A stretch of DNA of 64,000 nucleotides. It comes from Bradyrhizobium sp. NFR13 (lineage in GTDB: Bacteria > Pseudomonadota > Alphaproteobacteria > Rhizobiales > Xanthobacteraceae). Below the pieces are notes generated by a model. The model made no database searches. It worked only from the letters and a program-made list of their open reading frames with translations, and was not told the origin of the DNA. Shown here piece after piece: positions 9,361 to 17,672 of this stretch. The translations under genes were made by a program, and so were the position numbers. Every line of letters starts with the position of its first letter. The first letter of the stretch is position 1. The DNA is taken from NCBI RefSeq assembly GCF_900114605.1, contig NZ_FOTP01000003.1:1-64000 (forward strand), written 5' to 3'.

Positions 9361-11703
9361 ATGACCAAGCAGCCGAACGACAACGCCAAGAAATCGCACA
9401 GCTCCCACTGGGGTGCCTTTTCCGGACAGTGGGTCGACGGCAAGCTGGTCATCACGCCGCATCCGATCGATCCGGATCCAAATCCGATCATCCAGAATTT
9501 TCCGGAAGCACTCCGCCACAAGGCGCGCATCGCCAAGCCGATGGTGCGCCGTGGCTGGCTCGAAAACGGCCCCGGCCCCGACGATCGCCGCGGCCGCGAT
9601 GCATTCGTCGAGATGGAATGGGACGAGGTGCTCGACCTGCTCGCCGGCGAATTGAAGCGCGTCAAAGACACCTACAGCGCCAAGGCGATCTATGGCGGCT
9701 CCTATGGCTGGTCCAGCGCGGGCCGCTTCCATCACGCACAGAGTCAGATCCATCGCTTTCTGAATGTCGCCCTCGGCGGCTATGTGCGTTCGGTCAACAG
9801 CTACTCGGCCGGCGCATCGACGGTTCTCATTCCGCACATCCTCGGCAACTACGAAGACATGACCCGCCGCAATATCGGCTGGGACGAGATCGTCGAGCAC
9901 ACCGATATCATTCTCGCCTTCGGCGGCATGAATACCAAGAACTCGCGCGTCGCCGGCGGCGGCATCAGCAAGCACACCGAACATCGCGACATGATCGCGC
10001 TGAGCAAGCGAGGCGGCGAACTCGTACTGATCTCGCCGCTGAAGAGCGACCTGCCGGATGAAGTGAACCAGGACTGGGTCGCCGCGCGTCCCGGCACCGA
10101 CGTGGCACTGATGCTCGGCATCGCGCACACCGCCGTGATGGACGGCACCCACGATCGCGCCTTCCTCGACAGCCATACCCACGGCTGGGATACTTTCGAA
10201 GACTATCTGATGGGCCGCAGCGACGGGCAGCCGAAAGATGCGGCGTGGGCCGCTGATATCACCGGCCTCAAGGCTGACGACATTCTGAAGCTGGCACGCC
10301 GCCTGCCCGGCAAGCGCGCGCTCTTTGTTGTTGCGCATTCACTGCAGCGCGCGAAGCATGGCGAACAGCCGGTCTGGATGGCTTCGGTGCTGTCGGCGAT
10401 GTTCGGACAATCGGGCCTGCCCGGCGGCGGCTTCGGCTATGCGCTCGGCGCCATCGCCAATTACGGACGCCGCCAGAACGCCGTGCCGATCGCCGGCCTG
10501 CCGCAGGGCAAGAATGGCGTCAGCGAATTCATCCCGGTGGCGCGTGTCAGCGACATGCTGCTCAATCCCGGCGCACCGTTCGAATATAACGGCGCGCACA
10601 TGACCTATCCGGATATCAAGCTGGTCTATTGGGCCGGCGGCAATCCGTTCCATCACCATCAGGACCTCAATCGCCTGCGCAAGGCGTTTGCGCGTGTCGA
10701 CACGCTGGTGGTGCACGACCTCGCCTGGACGGCGTCGGCGCGCCATGCCGACTTCGTTCTCCCCTGCACCATGAGCCTGGAGCGCGAGGACATCGGCTCA
10801 TCGCAGACCGATCCGATGATGGTGGCGATGCATCAGATGGCCGAGCCGTTCGGTGACGCGCGCGACGACTACGCGATCTTCACCGGCCTGTCGGAACGCC
10901 TCGGCAAGGCCGATGAATTCACCGAAGGCCGCACGCCGCGTGAGTGGCTGAAGCATCTGTATCAGCCGACTTACGATGGGCTCAAAGCCAAGGGCATCGA
11001 GGCACCCGACTTCGACGCCTTCTGGGCGGCCGGCGAAGTGATGCTGCCGCAACTGCCGCTGGATGGCGGCACGCTGCGCGCCTTCCGCGCCGATCCCGAG
11101 GGCAAGCCGCTGCCGACCACCAGCGGCAAGATCGAGATCACGTCCGACACCATCGCCAGCTTCGGTTACGACGATTGCCCCGGCCATCCGGTCTGGCTGC
11201 CGCCGGAAGACGCGGTCGATGCGACCAACCCGCTGCAGCTCGTCGCCAACCAGCCGGCGTCGCGCCTGCACAGCCAGCTCGATTTCGGCGGGCATAGTTC
11301 GGCCGAGAAGCGCCGCGGCCGCGAGGTTGCGCGCATGCATCCGGTCGATGCCGATGCGCGCGGCATCAAGGACGGCGACATCATCAGACTGTTCAACCAG
11401 CGTGGCGCCTGCCTCGCATCCGTTGTCGTCACCGAGGACGTGATGGCCGGCGTGATCCAGTTGCCGACCGGCGCCTATTACGATCCGGAATATCCGAACG
11501 AGGAGAAGTCGCTCTGCGTGCACGGCAATCCGAACGTGCTCACAAGGGACACCGGCACCTCGCGCCTCGCGCAGGGCTGCACCGGACAATTGACGGTCGT
11601 GAATGTCGAGAAATTCACCGGCAACCTGCCGCCGATCCAGGCCTTCGATCCGCCGGTTCCGGTGATCTGGCCACGTCCGCCGAAGCTGGAAGCGGCGGAG
11701 TAA
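9361..11703 (+). CDS. Molybdopterin oxidoreductase of the BisC/DMSO reductase type
   Basis: Bis-MGD molybdoenzyme of 780 residues. The YGGSYGW segment (residues 111-117) holds the Trp equivalent to DMSO reductase Trp116, and Ser149 in NSYSAGAS is the expected molybdenum ligand. No N-terminal Cys cluster for an Fe-S centre is seen, and no twin-arginine signal peptide, so it is probably cytoplasmic like biotin sulfoxide reductase. The C-terminal beta-barrel domain starts near residue 620 (TNPLQLVANQPASRLHSQLD). BisC enzymes reduce biotin or methionine sulfoxide; other members of the group act on different S- or N-oxides. Its position 29 bases after the ThDP decarboxylase gene is not explained by a repair role and hints at a joint pathway. 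Confidence 0.8.
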   Translation: MTKQPNDNAKKSHSSHWGAFSGQWVDGKLVITPHPIDPDPNPIIQNFPEALRHKARIAKPMVRRGWLENGPGPDDRRGRDAFVEMEWDEVLDLLAGELKRVKDTYSAKAIYGGSYGWSSAGRFHHAQSQIHRFLNVALGGYVRSVNSYSAGASTVLIPHILGNYEDMTRRNIGWDEIVEHTDIILAFGGMNTKNSRVAGGGISKHTEHRDMIALSKRGGELVLISPLKSDLPDEVNQDWVAARPGTDVALMLGIAHTAVMDGTHDRAFLDSHTHGWDTFEDYLMGRSDGQPKDAAWAADITGLKADDILKLARRLPGKRALFVVAHSLQRAKHGEQPVWMASVLSAMFGQSGLPGGGFGYALGAIANYGRRQNAVPIAGLPQGKNGVSEFIPVARVSDMLLNPGAPFEYNGAHMTYPDIKLVYWAGGNPFHHHQDLNRLRKAFARVDTLVVHDLAWTASARHADFVLPCTMSLEREDIGSSQTDPMMVAMHQMAEPFGDARDDYAIFTGLSERLGKADEFTEGRTPREWLKHLYQPTYDGLKAKGIEAPDFDAFWAAGEVMLPQLPLDGGTLRAFRADPEGKPLPTTSGKIEITSDTIASFGYDDCPGHPVWLPPEDAVDATNPLQLVANQPASRLHSQLDFGGHSSAEKRRGREVARMHPVDADARGIKDGDIIRLFNQRGACLASVVVTEDVMAGVIQLPTGAYYDPEYPNEEKSLCVHGNPNVLTRDTGTSRLAQGCTGQLTVVNVEKFTGNLPPIQAFDPPVPVIWPRPPKLEAAE

Positions 11704-11717
11704 GCCTCGCCAATCTC

Positions 11718-11840
11718 ACCGTCATCGCCCGGCCTGGCGCGCAATTGCGCGCGCTAGGACCGGGCGATCCAGTAGACACTGATTTAGGTGTTGAAACCGA
11801 GACGCCAGCGTTTACTGGATCACCCGCTTTCGCGGGTGAC
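11718..11840. repeat. Compound palindromic intergenic repeat, family C
   Basis: Three nested or adjacent dyads fill the gap between convergent genes. atcgcccgg (11724-11732) pairs with ccgggcgat (11760-11768) around a perfect 16-bp palindrome gcgcgcaattgcgcgc (11737-11752). gatccagta (11766-11774) pairs with tactggatc (11813-11821). cacccgc (11821-11827) pairs with gcgggtg (11832-11838). It may act as a bidirectional terminator. Confidence 0.7.
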
Positions 11841-11874
11841 GACAACTCAGTGTGGGACGAAGAGCGCGCCTCCC

Positions 11875-12669
11875 CTACTTCCCAAACGTCTCCCGCATCT
11901 TCGCCTGGATCTTGGCCATGCCGCCGATCCAGCGGTCATAGTTCTCGGTCTTCTTGCGCATGTAGTCGATCACCTGCTTGTGCGGCAGGATCAGGAAGGT
12001 CTCGGCCTCGATGCCTTCAAGCGCATCCTGCGCGACCTGCTCCGGCGACAGGTTGCCGTCGTTCGACTGCGGCCCCTTCGGGATATTCTTCAGCATATTG
12101 GTATCGACGCCCTGCGGGCAGAGGATCGAGACCTTGATGTTATCTGCCCGGTGCGAGATCGCGAGATTTTCGGCGAACCCCACCGCGGCATGTTTGGTGG
12201 TGGAATAGGCCGGGCTGCCGACTTGCGACAGCAGACCGGCTGCAGAGATCGTGTTGAGGAAATAGCCGCCGCCACGTGCCTTGTAGAGCGGGATCAGATG
12301 TCGGGCGGCATAGACATGGGCCATCACATGGATCGCCCAGCTCCGCGCCCATGGTTCATCCGATGTGCCACCGGCATTCGGACTCATGGGATCGAAGCCG
12401 CCGCCGATGCCGGCATTGGAACAGAACAAAGCGATCGGCCCATAATGCCGTTCGGTCAGTTCGATCACATGCTGGATATCTTTTTCCTTGCCGACGTCGC
12501 ATTGAAACGCGGCGCCGCCGATGGTCTCTGCAACGGCAGTCGCGCGCTCGCCATCGAGATCGACGACGACGACTTTCGCTGCACCCGCTTTATGAAATGT
12601 CTCGCACAGCGCCTGGCCGATGCCATTGGCGCCACCGGTCACGACGACGACCTTGCCGTCTACCCGCAT
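11875..12669 (-). CDS. Short-chain dehydrogenase/reductase
   Basis: Classical SDR of 264 residues: cofactor motif TGGANGIG at 11-18, SNAG at 84-87, and catalytic Ser142, Tyr155 and Lys159 in ISAAG...PAYSTTKHA. Asp37 after the second beta strand (VVVVDLDG) suggests preference for NAD over NADP. The start at 12669 is chosen because GGGGGAG lies just upstream; the open frame continues upstream to 12909 only by running through the antisense of the haemolysin III gene. It follows that gene on the same strand with a hairpin repeat between them. The substrate is unknown. Confidence 0.87.
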   Translation of the reverse strand: MRVDGKVVVVTGGANGIGQALCETFHKAGAAKVVVVDLDGERATAVAETIGGAAFQCDVGKEKDIQHVIELTERHYGPIALFCSNAGIGGGFDPMSPNAGGTSDEPWARSWAIHVMAHVYAARHLIPLYKARGGGYFLNTISAAGLLSQVGSPAYSTTKHAAVGFAENLAISHRADNIKVSILCPQGVDTNMLKNIPKGPQSNDGNLSPEQVAQDALEGIEAETFLILPHKQVIDYMRKKTENYDRWIGGMAKIQAKMRETFGK

Positions 12670-12705
12670 GCCGCACTCCCCCTTGATGTTTTTGTTTCTT
12701 GTCAG

Positions 12706-12752
12706 AGCATAAGCTGATCCGAAAAGCGGTATCCACTTTTCGGGATCATGCC
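12706..12752 (-). repeat. Hairpin repeat (family B) directly after a stop codon, copy 1
   Basis: Read on the minus strand, ccgaaaag...cttttcgg forms an 8-bp stem, preceded by gcatgat. The core 12718-12751 matches 48655-48688 with one difference in 34 bases. In both places the element abuts the stop codon of a minus-strand gene in the same orientation, which suggests a 3'-end or terminator role. Similar sequences are frequent in Rhizobiales genomes. Confidence 0.75.
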
Positions 12753-13451
12753 CTAGGTGCTCAGCACCATGTCGAGCACGGCCGTATAGTGGCATGCGGC
12801 GCCGAGCAGGACAAATGCGTGCCAGATGGCATTCTGGAAACGCAGCCGCTGCCAGGCGTGGAAGACGACGCCCAGCGTATACAGCGTGCCGCCGGCGGCG
12901 ACGAACCACATGGTCAGCGGCGGCAGCGGCGTGAACACGGCATCATAGGCCATCAGCCCGCTCCAGCCCATGGCGAGATAGAGCACCACGGCGAGCCGAT
13001 CGAAACGGCCGGGATAAACGAGCTTGATGACGATGCCGGTGATGGCGACGCTCCACACCCCAGCGAGCAGCGAGATCGCGAGCCGCGTATTGGCGATCTG
13101 CGCGAAGAACGGCGTGTAAGTCGCGGCGATCAGAAGATAGATCGCGGAGTGATCGAAGCGACGCAGGAACCACTTTCGCGGCGACACCGGCCACATATTG
13201 TAGATCGCTGACAGCACCAGCATGGCCAGCAAGCCGGCGGAATAGACCGAGACGGTCACGACCTCATAAGCCGTTGCAAACACGGCGGCGAGCACGATGA
13301 GCACGGTGGCGGCGATCAGGCCGGAGAACACGCCGAGACCATGAACAATGCCGTCCGCGATCAGTTCGGCACGGTCGTAATTCCAGCGGATCGCGCCGGC
13401 CACCATATGCGCGGAATTGGTGGTCAGTTCTTTGATGCGGAAAACGGTCAT
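12753..13451 (-). CDS. Haemolysin III / PAQR family membrane protein
   Basis: Integral membrane protein of 232 residues with seven predicted hydrophobic segments. Conserved polar residues of the family are present: Asp33/His37 (ADGIVHGLG), Asp100-His101 (RRFDHSAIY), His211 (IWHAFVLLG) and His221, which form the likely metal site of PAQR-type ceramidase-like proteins. The name haemolysin is historical; the bacterial role (membrane fluidity or lipid hydrolysis) is not settled. The ATG at 13451 opens into a 222-base gap shared with the divergent ycjX gene. A family B hairpin follows its stop codon. Confidence 0.88.
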   Translation of the reverse strand: MTVFRIKELTTNSAHMVAGAIRWNYDRAELIADGIVHGLGVFSGLIAATVLIVLAAVFATAYEVVTVSVYSAGLLAMLVLSAIYNMWPVSPRKWFLRRFDHSAIYLLIAATYTPFFAQIANTRLAISLLAGVWSVAITGIVIKLVYPGRFDRLAVVLYLAMGWSGLMAYDAVFTPLPPLTMWFVAAGGTLYTLGVVFHAWQRLRFQNAIWHAFVLLGAACHYTAVLDMVLST

Positions 13452-13673
13452 GGTGGCGTCAACCCGGCCGGTGCGATGCGGTGAGCTTGCCCCGTAAGCC
13501 CGCCTGTGACTTCCCCCGAGGTCAGCGATAAATCATAGGCTGGAGATCGTCAACGAAAGCCAAACGACGATGTGACGACGCTTTCGTGACGAACTTGATT
13601 TCAGCCGGACAATCGCCATTTTTGAAGGCAGGCGAATACCCTTCACGTTCACCATGATGAGCTTTCCCGCACG

Positions 13674-15137
13674 ATGCCCAGCCTGTCCGAACTCGTCGAA
13701 GAAGCACGGCTGTCCGCGCGCGCATTGCTCGATTATGGCGATGGTCTGTTCAATCCCACGGTGCGGCTTGGGGTCACAGGCCTGTCACGCGCCGGCAAGA
13801 CGGTCTTCATCACCGCGCTCGTGCATGGCCTGACGCGCGGCGGACGCTTTCCGGTATTCGAGTCGCTGGCCACCGGACGCATCGCGAAGGCGCGTCTTGC
13901 TCCGCAGCCCGACGATGCCGTTCCCCGGTTCGCCTATGAAGAGCATCTGCGCACGCTGATCGATGAGCGCCGCTGGCCGAACTCCACCACCGATATCAGC
14001 GAGTTGCGTCTGGTCATCGACTATCAGCGCACGAGCGGCGCCGACCGCACGCTGACCCTCGACATCGTCGACTATCCCGGCGAATGGCTGCTCGACCTGC
14101 CGCTGCTCAGCAAGAGCTATGAGGAATGGTCCGCGGAGAGCCTTGCGCTGTCGCGGCAAGGACCGCGCAGGGCGCTGGCGACGGCCTTTCACGCACATCT
14201 CACGACGCTCGACCCCAATGCGCCGGAAAACGAGCAGGCGACGCTGATCGCAGCGAGGCTCTTCACCGACTATCTGCGCGCCTGCCGCGACGAACGCTTT
14301 GCCATGAGCCTGCTGCCGCCGGGCCGATTCCTGATGCCGGGCAATCTTGCGGGCTCGCCGGCGCTCACCTTTGCGCCGCTCGACGTGGCCAGCGATGGCA
14401 GTGCACCGGATGGTTCGCTCTGGGCAATGATGAAGCGGCGCTATGAGGCCTACAAGGACGTCGTCGTCCGCCCATTCTTTCGCGATCACTTCTCCAGGCT
14501 GGATCGGCAGATCGTACTCGTCGATGCGCTCTCCGCCTTCAACGCGGGACCCGAAGCACTGCACGATCTCGAAGCCGCCCTCGCCGGCATTCTCGATTGT
14601 TTCCGCATCGGCCGCAGCACGATCCTCAGCACGCTGTTTCGGCCGCGCGTCGATCGCATCCTGTTTGCGGCAACCAAGGCCGATCATCTGCATCACCTCA
14701 GCCATGACCGGCTGGAGGATGTACTCAGGCGCACCGTAACCAAGGCGGTGTCGCGTTCGGAACTGGCCGGTGCATCGGTTGACGTCGTCGCCATCGCTGC
14801 GGTGCGCGCCACCAAGGAAGCGCTGGTACAACGAGGCCGCGACAAGCTGCCGTCGATCCTGGGTACACCCATAGCCGGCGAAACTGCCATTGGCGAGACC
14901 TTCGACGGCGAGACCGAAGTCGCGACCTTCCCCGGCGATCTGCCGACCGACCTCGATGGCTTGTTCGCCGGCGGTTCTTTCAAGGGCCTCTCGACAGATG
15001 CCGCCGACAAGGCCGACTATCGCTTCCTGCGCTTCCGCCCGCCGCTGCTGACGCGCGAGAACGGCGAGGAGCCGGCGCTGCCTCACATCCGCCTCGACCG
15101 CGCGCTCCAGTTCCTGATCGGAGACAGGCTGCAATGA
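13674..15137 (+). CDS. ycjX: YcjX-like P-loop NTPase (DUF463)
   Basis: Protein of 487 residues with a Walker A motif GVTGLSRAGKT at 33-43, as in the YcjX family of putative GTPases found next to YcjF. The DIVDYPGEWLLDLPLL segment around residue 135 is the expected second nucleotide-site motif, and ATKADH near 330 resembles the NKxD base-recognition element. No signal peptide or membrane segment is seen. The stop overlaps the start of the next gene by four bases (ATGA), so the two are translationally coupled. In enterobacteria ycjXF belong to the phage-shock regulon; whether that holds here is unknown, since no psp gene is in the window. Confidence 0.87.
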   Translation: MPSLSELVEEARLSARALLDYGDGLFNPTVRLGVTGLSRAGKTVFITALVHGLTRGGRFPVFESLATGRIAKARLAPQPDDAVPRFAYEEHLRTLIDERRWPNSTTDISELRLVIDYQRTSGADRTLTLDIVDYPGEWLLDLPLLSKSYEEWSAESLALSRQGPRRALATAFHAHLTTLDPNAPENEQATLIAARLFTDYLRACRDERFAMSLLPPGRFLMPGNLAGSPALTFAPLDVASDGSAPDGSLWAMMKRRYEAYKDVVVRPFFRDHFSRLDRQIVLVDALSAFNAGPEALHDLEAALAGILDCFRIGRSTILSTLFRPRVDRILFAATKADHLHHLSHDRLEDVLRRTVTKAVSRSELAGASVDVVAIAAVRATKEALVQRGRDKLPSILGTPIAGETAIGETFDGETEVATFPGDLPTDLDGLFAGGSFKGLSTDAADKADYRFLRFRPPLLTRENGEEPALPHIRLDRALQFLIGDRLQ

Positions 15138-16168
15138 CCGACCGTACGCGCCGCCCGGCCACCTTCCGGCTCGACGATCCCCACGTCACCGTGATGGACG
15201 CCGACGAGGAAGCCGGCCGCCTCGCCCGCGGCACCATCCGCATCACGCCCGAAGCCGATCCGATGGCAATGCCCGTGGTGATCGACGAGCCGCTGCGGCC
15301 GGTACGCACCGGCTTCCGCTGGGGCATCCTGTTCTGGACCGGACTCGGCGGCCTCGTGCTGCTCGGCACAGGTCTCGGCGTCACGCAACTGGTCCGCGAC
15401 CTGTTTGCGATCAATGACGGCCTCGGCTTTCTCGGCCTCGGCTTCGCCGCACTGGTCAGCGTCGCGCTGATCGCCATCATCACGCGCGAGGCGCTGAGCC
15501 TGATGCGGCTCGCCACCATCGAGAAGCTGCATGCCCGCGCGCTCGCCGTTATCGCCAGTGACGACCGCGCCGAGAGCCGCGCCGTGCTCGCCGACCTGCT
15601 GAAACTCGCGCATAGCAATCCGCGCCTCGCCCGCGCCCGCACCACGCTGCAGGGCCATGCCGACGATATCATCGACGGCGCCGATCTCATTCGCGTGGCC
15701 GAACGTGAACTGATGAGCCCGCTCGATGTCGAAGCACGGCGCCTCGTCTCGGTCGCGGCGCAGCGTGTCTCGGTGGTGACCGCCGTCAGCCCCCGCGCCG
15801 TCGTCGATGTCCTGTTCGTCGCCGCCGCAGCGATCCGGCTGGTCCGGCAGCTCGCAAAACTCTATGGCGGCCGGCCGGGAACGCTCGGGATGATCACGCT
15901 GATGCGCCATGCCATCAGCCATCTCGCCATCACCGGCGGCATGGCCGCCAGCGACAACATGATCCAGCAGGTGCTCGGCCACGGCATCGCGGCGAGACTC
16001 TCGCAGCGGCTCGGCGAAGGCGTGCTCAATGGCCTGCTCACGGCCCGCCTGGGTCTCGCCGCCATCGACGTGACGCGGCCATTGCCATTCACAGCGCTGC
16101 CACGCCCGCAGCTTGGCGATCTCGCAAAGGATTTGCTGCGGAAGCGGGACGGAGAAGAGAACGCGTAA
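15134..16168 (+). CDS. ycjF: YcjF-like membrane protein (TIGR01620 family)
   Basis: Protein of 344 residues with a soluble N-terminus of about 60 residues, two transmembrane segments (about 63-86 and 97-117), and a C-terminal domain rich in helices. This fits the UPF0283/YcjF family that pairs with YcjX. It overlaps the end of ycjX by ATGA. A 78-bp internal stretch (15940-16017, encoding MAASDNMIQQVLGHGIAARL) is repeated in degenerate form at 17501-17578, beyond the next two genes. The function is unknown; it is probably a membrane partner of the upstream NTPase. Confidence 0.87.
   Translation: MTDRTRRPATFRLDDPHVTVMDADEEAGRLARGTIRITPEADPMAMPVVIDEPLRPVRTGFRWGILFWTGLGGLVLLGTGLGVTQLVRDLFAINDGLGFLGLGFAALVSVALIAIITREALSLMRLATIEKLHARALAVIASDDRAESRAVLADLLKLAHSNPRLARARTTLQGHADDIIDGADLIRVAERELMSPLDVEARRLVSVAAQRVSVVTAVSPRAVVDVLFVAAAAIRLVRQLAKLYGGRPGTLGMITLMRHAISHLAITGGMAASDNMIQQVLGHGIAARLSQRLGEGVLNGLLTARLGLAAIDVTRPLPFTALPRPQLGDLAKDLLRKRDGEENA
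15940..16017 (+). repeat. ycjF segment duplicated downstream
   Basis: This 78-bp stretch inside ycjF aligns without gaps to 17501-17578, with only a handful of mismatches; similarity stops sharply at the 3' end. It is the intact partner of the pair. Confidence 0.85.
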
Positions 16169-16180
16169 TGCGCACTCCTT

Positions 16181-16573
16181 CTAGACTGCGGCCACGCAGT
16201 CGACCTCCACGTCGAACGGGCCATGCCATCCCGCAACGATGAAGAAGCCGCGCGCCGGCGGATCGCTGGAGAAGTAACGCGCATAAACCCGATTGATCGT
16301 TTCGAACTGATCGGCTCCCGTGCAATAGACATTGCACTTGATCACCCTGTCGATCGATGAGCCCGCAGCCACGAGGCATAGCGCCATCTGATCGAGAACA
16401 ATCTCGATCTGCCGCTCCAGCGGGAAGCGCCTGATCTCCCCGGTCTCGGGATCATAGGGCGGCAGTTGCGAGACATAGACGAGATCGCCATAGCGCACGG
16501 CCGGCACGACAGGAACCTTCCGTGCTTCGAAATAGGATGAGAACGGTTCGACGCGAATGAACTGTGCCTGCAT
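16181..16573 (-). CDS. RidA/YjgF family protein
   Basis: Small protein of 130 residues of the Rid family, whose archetypes hydrolyse reactive enamine/imine intermediates to keto acids and ammonia. Arg108 in PARGFF and Glu123 in VEVDCVA occupy the places of the conserved Rid active-site Arg and Glu, so an imine deaminase activity is plausible. The start at 16573 is chosen from GGGAG eight bases upstream; the frame stays open to 16609 without a better site. It is divergent from the ArsR-like regulator gene 100 bases away and converges on ycjF with a 12-base gap. Confidence 0.85.
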   Translation of the reverse strand: MQAQFIRVEPFSSYFEARKVPVVPAVRYGDLVYVSQLPPYDPETGEIRRFPLERQIEIVLDQMALCLVAAGSSIDRVIKCNVYCTGADQFETINRVYARYFSSDPPARGFFIVAGWHGPFDVEVDCVAAV

Positions 16574-16675
16574 GTTTCCGCTCCCGGCTGCCCTTATTGA
16601 TCGCATCATCGCACGGGCGACGGCCGGCGCCGGGCCAATCGGTTCGGTGCCGGCCGAACCGACGGGAGTGGCGGA

Positions 16676-17464
16676 TTGACCGGCGAGCGGCTACGCTGGG
16701 ATATGGTCGCCTCCGCAAACATGGTCGAAGTCGCAGCGCTGGTCGGCGATACAGCGCGCGCGACCATGCTTGCGGCGCTCATGGGAGGTCAGGCGCTCAC
16801 GGCAACCGAGCTGGCGTTTCAGGCCCGGATATCCCGCCCCACCGCGAGCGAACATCTGGTTCGGCTGCTCAACGCGCGATTGATATCGGTGACCCCGAGC
16901 GGGCGGTTTCGTTACTATCGGATCACATCACCGCTCGTGGCCCAGATGCTGGAAAGCATGATCGCCGTCGCGGCCCTGGAAATGCCACCGAGGCATCGAC
17001 CGCGTTCCGCGCGCGATGAAGCGTTGTGCCTTGCGCGCAGTTGCTACGATCATATGGCCGGACGGCTCGGCGTTGCGGTCGCGGACGCGCTGATCGAACG
17101 AGATTATATGCATTTGAGTGCAGATGGCGGAGTGCTTACCGACGCAGGCCACCGCTTTCTCTGCGACTTCGGAGCCAGGCTTGAAACCGACCGCCGCAGC
17201 AAGCGCATCTTCTGCCGGGCCTGCCTGGACTGGAGCGAGCGGCGCTATCATGTGGGGGGATTGGTCGGCGCCGAGCTGCAACGACGGTTTCTGGAACTCG
17301 GATGGATTGCGCGAACGGGCGCGACGCGCGCCTTTAAAGTCACGGATGCCGGCAAGATTGAATTGAAAGACATATTTGGTGTCGATCTGGACGTCGCATC
17401 CACCAATCGCGGCCTGCTTGCGCCCCGTCAGCCGGAAGAGAGCAGTCAGCGCGCGGCAGGTTGA
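16676..17464 (+). CDS. ArsR-type winged-helix regulator with C-terminal domain
   Basis: Regulator of 262 residues. An N-terminal winged helix (about 15-95) reads [21 protein letters not shown] for the HTH, followed by the wing GRFRYYRI. The C-terminal half contains [16 protein letters not shown] and a terminal helical domain, as in a group of long ArsR-like regulators with an unknown ligand. It has no clear CxC metal site. The start is TTG at 16676 with GGGAG seven bases upstream; an in-frame ATG at 16703 has a weaker site. It is divergent from ridA and probably controls it through the shared 100-base gap. It sits between two copies of a ycjF segment. Confidence 0.8.
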   Translation: MTGERLRWDMVASANMVEVAALVGDTARATMLAALMGGQALTATELAFQARISRPTASEHLVRLLNARLISVTPSGRFRYYRITSPLVAQMLESMIAVAALEMPPRHRPRSARDEALCLARSCYDHMAGRLGVAVADALIERDYMHLSADGGVLTDAGHRFLCDFGARLETDRRSKRIFCRACLDWSERRYHVGGLVGAELQRRFLELGWIARTGATRAFKVTDAGKIELKDIFGVDLDVASTNRGLLAPRQPEESSQRAAG

Positions 17465-17500
17465 AGGGGTGACGGCACGGACATCTCCGCCAGCCGGCAT

Positions 17501-17578
17501 CATGGCCGCCAGCGACAGCATGATCCAGCAGGTCCTCGGCCACGGCATCCCGGCGAAACTCTCGCAGCGGCTCGGCGA
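17501..17578 (+). pseudogene. Degenerate internal fragment of ycjF
   Basis: This stretch copies 15940-16017 without gaps. In the same frame it reads IMAASDSMIQQVLGHGIPA then KLSQRLGD. Most differences change the amino acid (N to S, A to P, R to K), so it is probably not under selection as ycjF. Sequence before and after does not match ycjF. It marks an old duplication or recombination event behind the RidA/ArsR pair. Confidence 0.8.
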
Positions 17579-17672
17579 CAACAGACTCTTGAAACCTGCA
17601 GGGATGGTTGAGTAGCCTGACGACCGTTACGCACAGGTTGCGATTCCCCGCATCTTCTCACAGGACATCACT

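Noticed and set aside
12670-12909. N-terminal extension of the SDR frame
   Set aside because: It runs through the haemolysin III gene and the hairpin repeat in a different frame; start at 12669 has GGGGGAG.
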